From contig PKYZ01000178.1 of the NCBI GenBank assembly GCA_003132865.1, positions 1-14,362 of the forward strand: DNA of 14,362 nucleotides, written 5' to 3'. Within the stretch, counting starts at the first letter, position 1; each line of letters opens with the position of its first letter. A program made the translations under genes and the position numbers. The notes below the pieces were generated by a model. That model worked only from the letters and a program-made list of their open reading frames with translations. It did no database searches and had not been told where the DNA came from. This document shows positions 13,395-14,362 of the stretch, piece by piece. This DNA comes from Bryobacterales bacterium (GTDB taxonomy: Bacteria; Acidobacteriota; Terriglobia; Bryobacterales; Bryobacteraceae).

Positions 13395-14362
13395 TCAAAA
13401 CGAAAACCGCAACTGCATCTCGATCCGGCGGTTGGCCGACGCGGAACCAAAAAAGCCGCCCGCCAGCGCGTTGGAAGTGCCGAAGAGCGGTGAAGACAGA
13501 TTGCCGATCGGTGGCGCCAGGTTCACGCTGTTAAACAGATTGCGCGCCGAAATTCCGATGGTGACGTTGTAGCGCTGATTCGTCACCGCATCGCCGAACG
13601 GTCCGCCGCGCGGTCCGCCACCCCCACCGCGTGGACCCCCGCCGCCACCGCCGCCGCCCCGCATGCCGCCCACCGCCAGTCCGCCGCCTCCCGGCATACC
13701 GCCGCCAGAGGCCGCCGCGCTAACACCCCTCTCCCCCCCGAACCCGAACGTGCGGCTCAGCCGCAGGTTCACGCTAAACAGACCCGGACCATCGCCGTAG
13801 TTGCGCGGGATGATGCTTTCGCCCGGTTGCGGATTGGTGTCGAATACTCCGTACTTCGTGCTCACCACACCCGCCGCGCTGGGGTTCGTGGCAAATGCGG
13901 GCCGGTCGTTGAAAATCGAGTCGCCATTCAGATCCTGGCCGGTGGTGATATCGAAAGGCGAGCCGGACTGGGCGATGATGAACGGGCTGAACCGCAAGCC
14001 CAGCGGCGCCACCACGCTGCCGCCAATGAAGATGCGATTCCGCACATCGAATCCCGCGCGGCCCCAGTCGGGCTGCTCGTTGTACTGGTTGGAGGGGAAA
14101 GTCCCCGCCCCATCGGTGTTGCTTTCGGCTTTACCCAAGGCGTAATAGCCGAACAGGTTCAGCTTGGCGTTGATGCGCGCGTTGATGTTGGTGATCAACT
14201 GGTTCTGCGTGAACAGTCCGCTGGATTCGTAGAGGTAGATGTTGCCGACATCTCCGTATGGAAACACGCCGCTTCCCGGCGCCAGCGGATTGAACGTGCC
14301 CGGCAGCGGCGCGTTGATATTGCGCGACCGCAGCATGTCCACGCCCCGCGAGTGTGTATGTC
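13395..14362 (-). CDS. Oar-like TonB-dependent outer-membrane protein, C-terminal part
   Basis: The frame is open to the right edge, so only the last about 322 residues of a much larger protein (typically about 1000-1200 aa in this family) are present. Features fitting a TonB-dependent beta-barrel of the acidobacterial Oar type are alternating strands with Arg-Asn-rich turns (LRSRNINAPLPGTF; DVRNRIFIGGSVVAPLG; SPFIIAQSGSPFDITTGQDL), a calcium-loop-like segment DLNGDSIFNDRPAF, and a final strand RRIEMQLRFSF ending in Phe, the outer-membrane assembly signal. A Gly-rich insert (GGGMPGGGG, then MRGGGGGGGGPRGG) interrupts the barrel before the last four strands. The N-terminal carboxypeptidase-regulatory-like and plug domains should lie outside the window. 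The ligand is unknown. Confidence 0.85.
   Translation of the reverse strand, partial: HTHSRGVDMLRSRNINAPLPGTFNPLAPGSGVFPYGDVGNIYLYESSGLFTQNQLITNINARINAKLNLFGYYALGKAESNTDGAGTFPSNQYNEQPDWGRAGFDVRNRIFIGGSVVAPLGLRFSPFIIAQSGSPFDITTGQDLNGDSIFNDRPAFATNPSAAGVVSTKYGVFDTNPQPGESIIPRNYGDGPGLFSVNLRLSRTFGFGGERGVSAAASGGGMPGGGGLAVGGMRGGGGGGGGPRGGGGGPRGGPFGDAVTNQRYNVTIGISARNLFNSVNLAPPIGNLSSPLFGTSNALAGGFFGSASANRRIEMQLRFSF

Overview
The window looks like chromosomal DNA of a GC-rich soil bacterium. The best guess is an acidobacterium of the Bryobacterales / Candidatus Solibacter type. This rests on the C-terminus of an Oar-like TonB-dependent outer-membrane protein with a Gly-rich insert at the right edge, a secreted DUF4038-type glycoside-hydrolase-like protein, and paired-hairpin intergenic repeats. 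The assignment comes from recognising protein styles, not from a marker gene.

Left block (about 80-4016, minus strand): selB (selenocysteine-specific elongation factor) is joined by an ATGA stop/start overlap to a signal-peptide-bearing DUF5060/DUF4038 protein. Downstream lies a small 97-residue reading frame interrupted by one in-frame TAA. To the right of selB is a divergent junction with a perfect 6-3-6 palindrome and a -10-like box, then the eroded remains of a DUF433/DUF5615-type toxin-antitoxin pair that ends at a double-hairpin repeat.

Central block (4436-12547, plus strand): an unusual chemosensory cluster. Its order is a short CheR-like methyltransferase without the N-terminal CheR domain, a metallo-beta-lactamase-fold protein overlapping it by 13 nt, a soluble chemoreceptor with a long array of 91-residue HAMP-pair repeats, an interloper resembling phage DUF669 proteins with an SSB-like C-terminal tip, then cheY, cheB, a full-length cheR and cheX. 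The receptor is split by one extra C at 7109-7112. The 273-nt repeat periodicity becomes 274 nt exactly there. No cheA or cheW is present, so the histidine kinase must be encoded elsewhere or the output is not classical.

Right block: a two-domain VOC (glyoxalase-like) gene whose -10-like box sits exactly where a leaderless transcript would start, a 9-bp hairpin between convergent genes, and the partial Oar-like TonB-dependent protein on the minus strand.

Proposed working of the central block: environmental or cytoplasmic input reaches the soluble poly-HAMP receptor, possibly through the metal-binding MBL protein. CheR and CheB set methylation (with the CheR-like protein as a second or specialised methyltransferase), CheY carries the phosphoryl signal, and CheX removes it. 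The roles of the canonical Che proteins are established. The roles of the CheR-like/MBL pair are inference from gene order.
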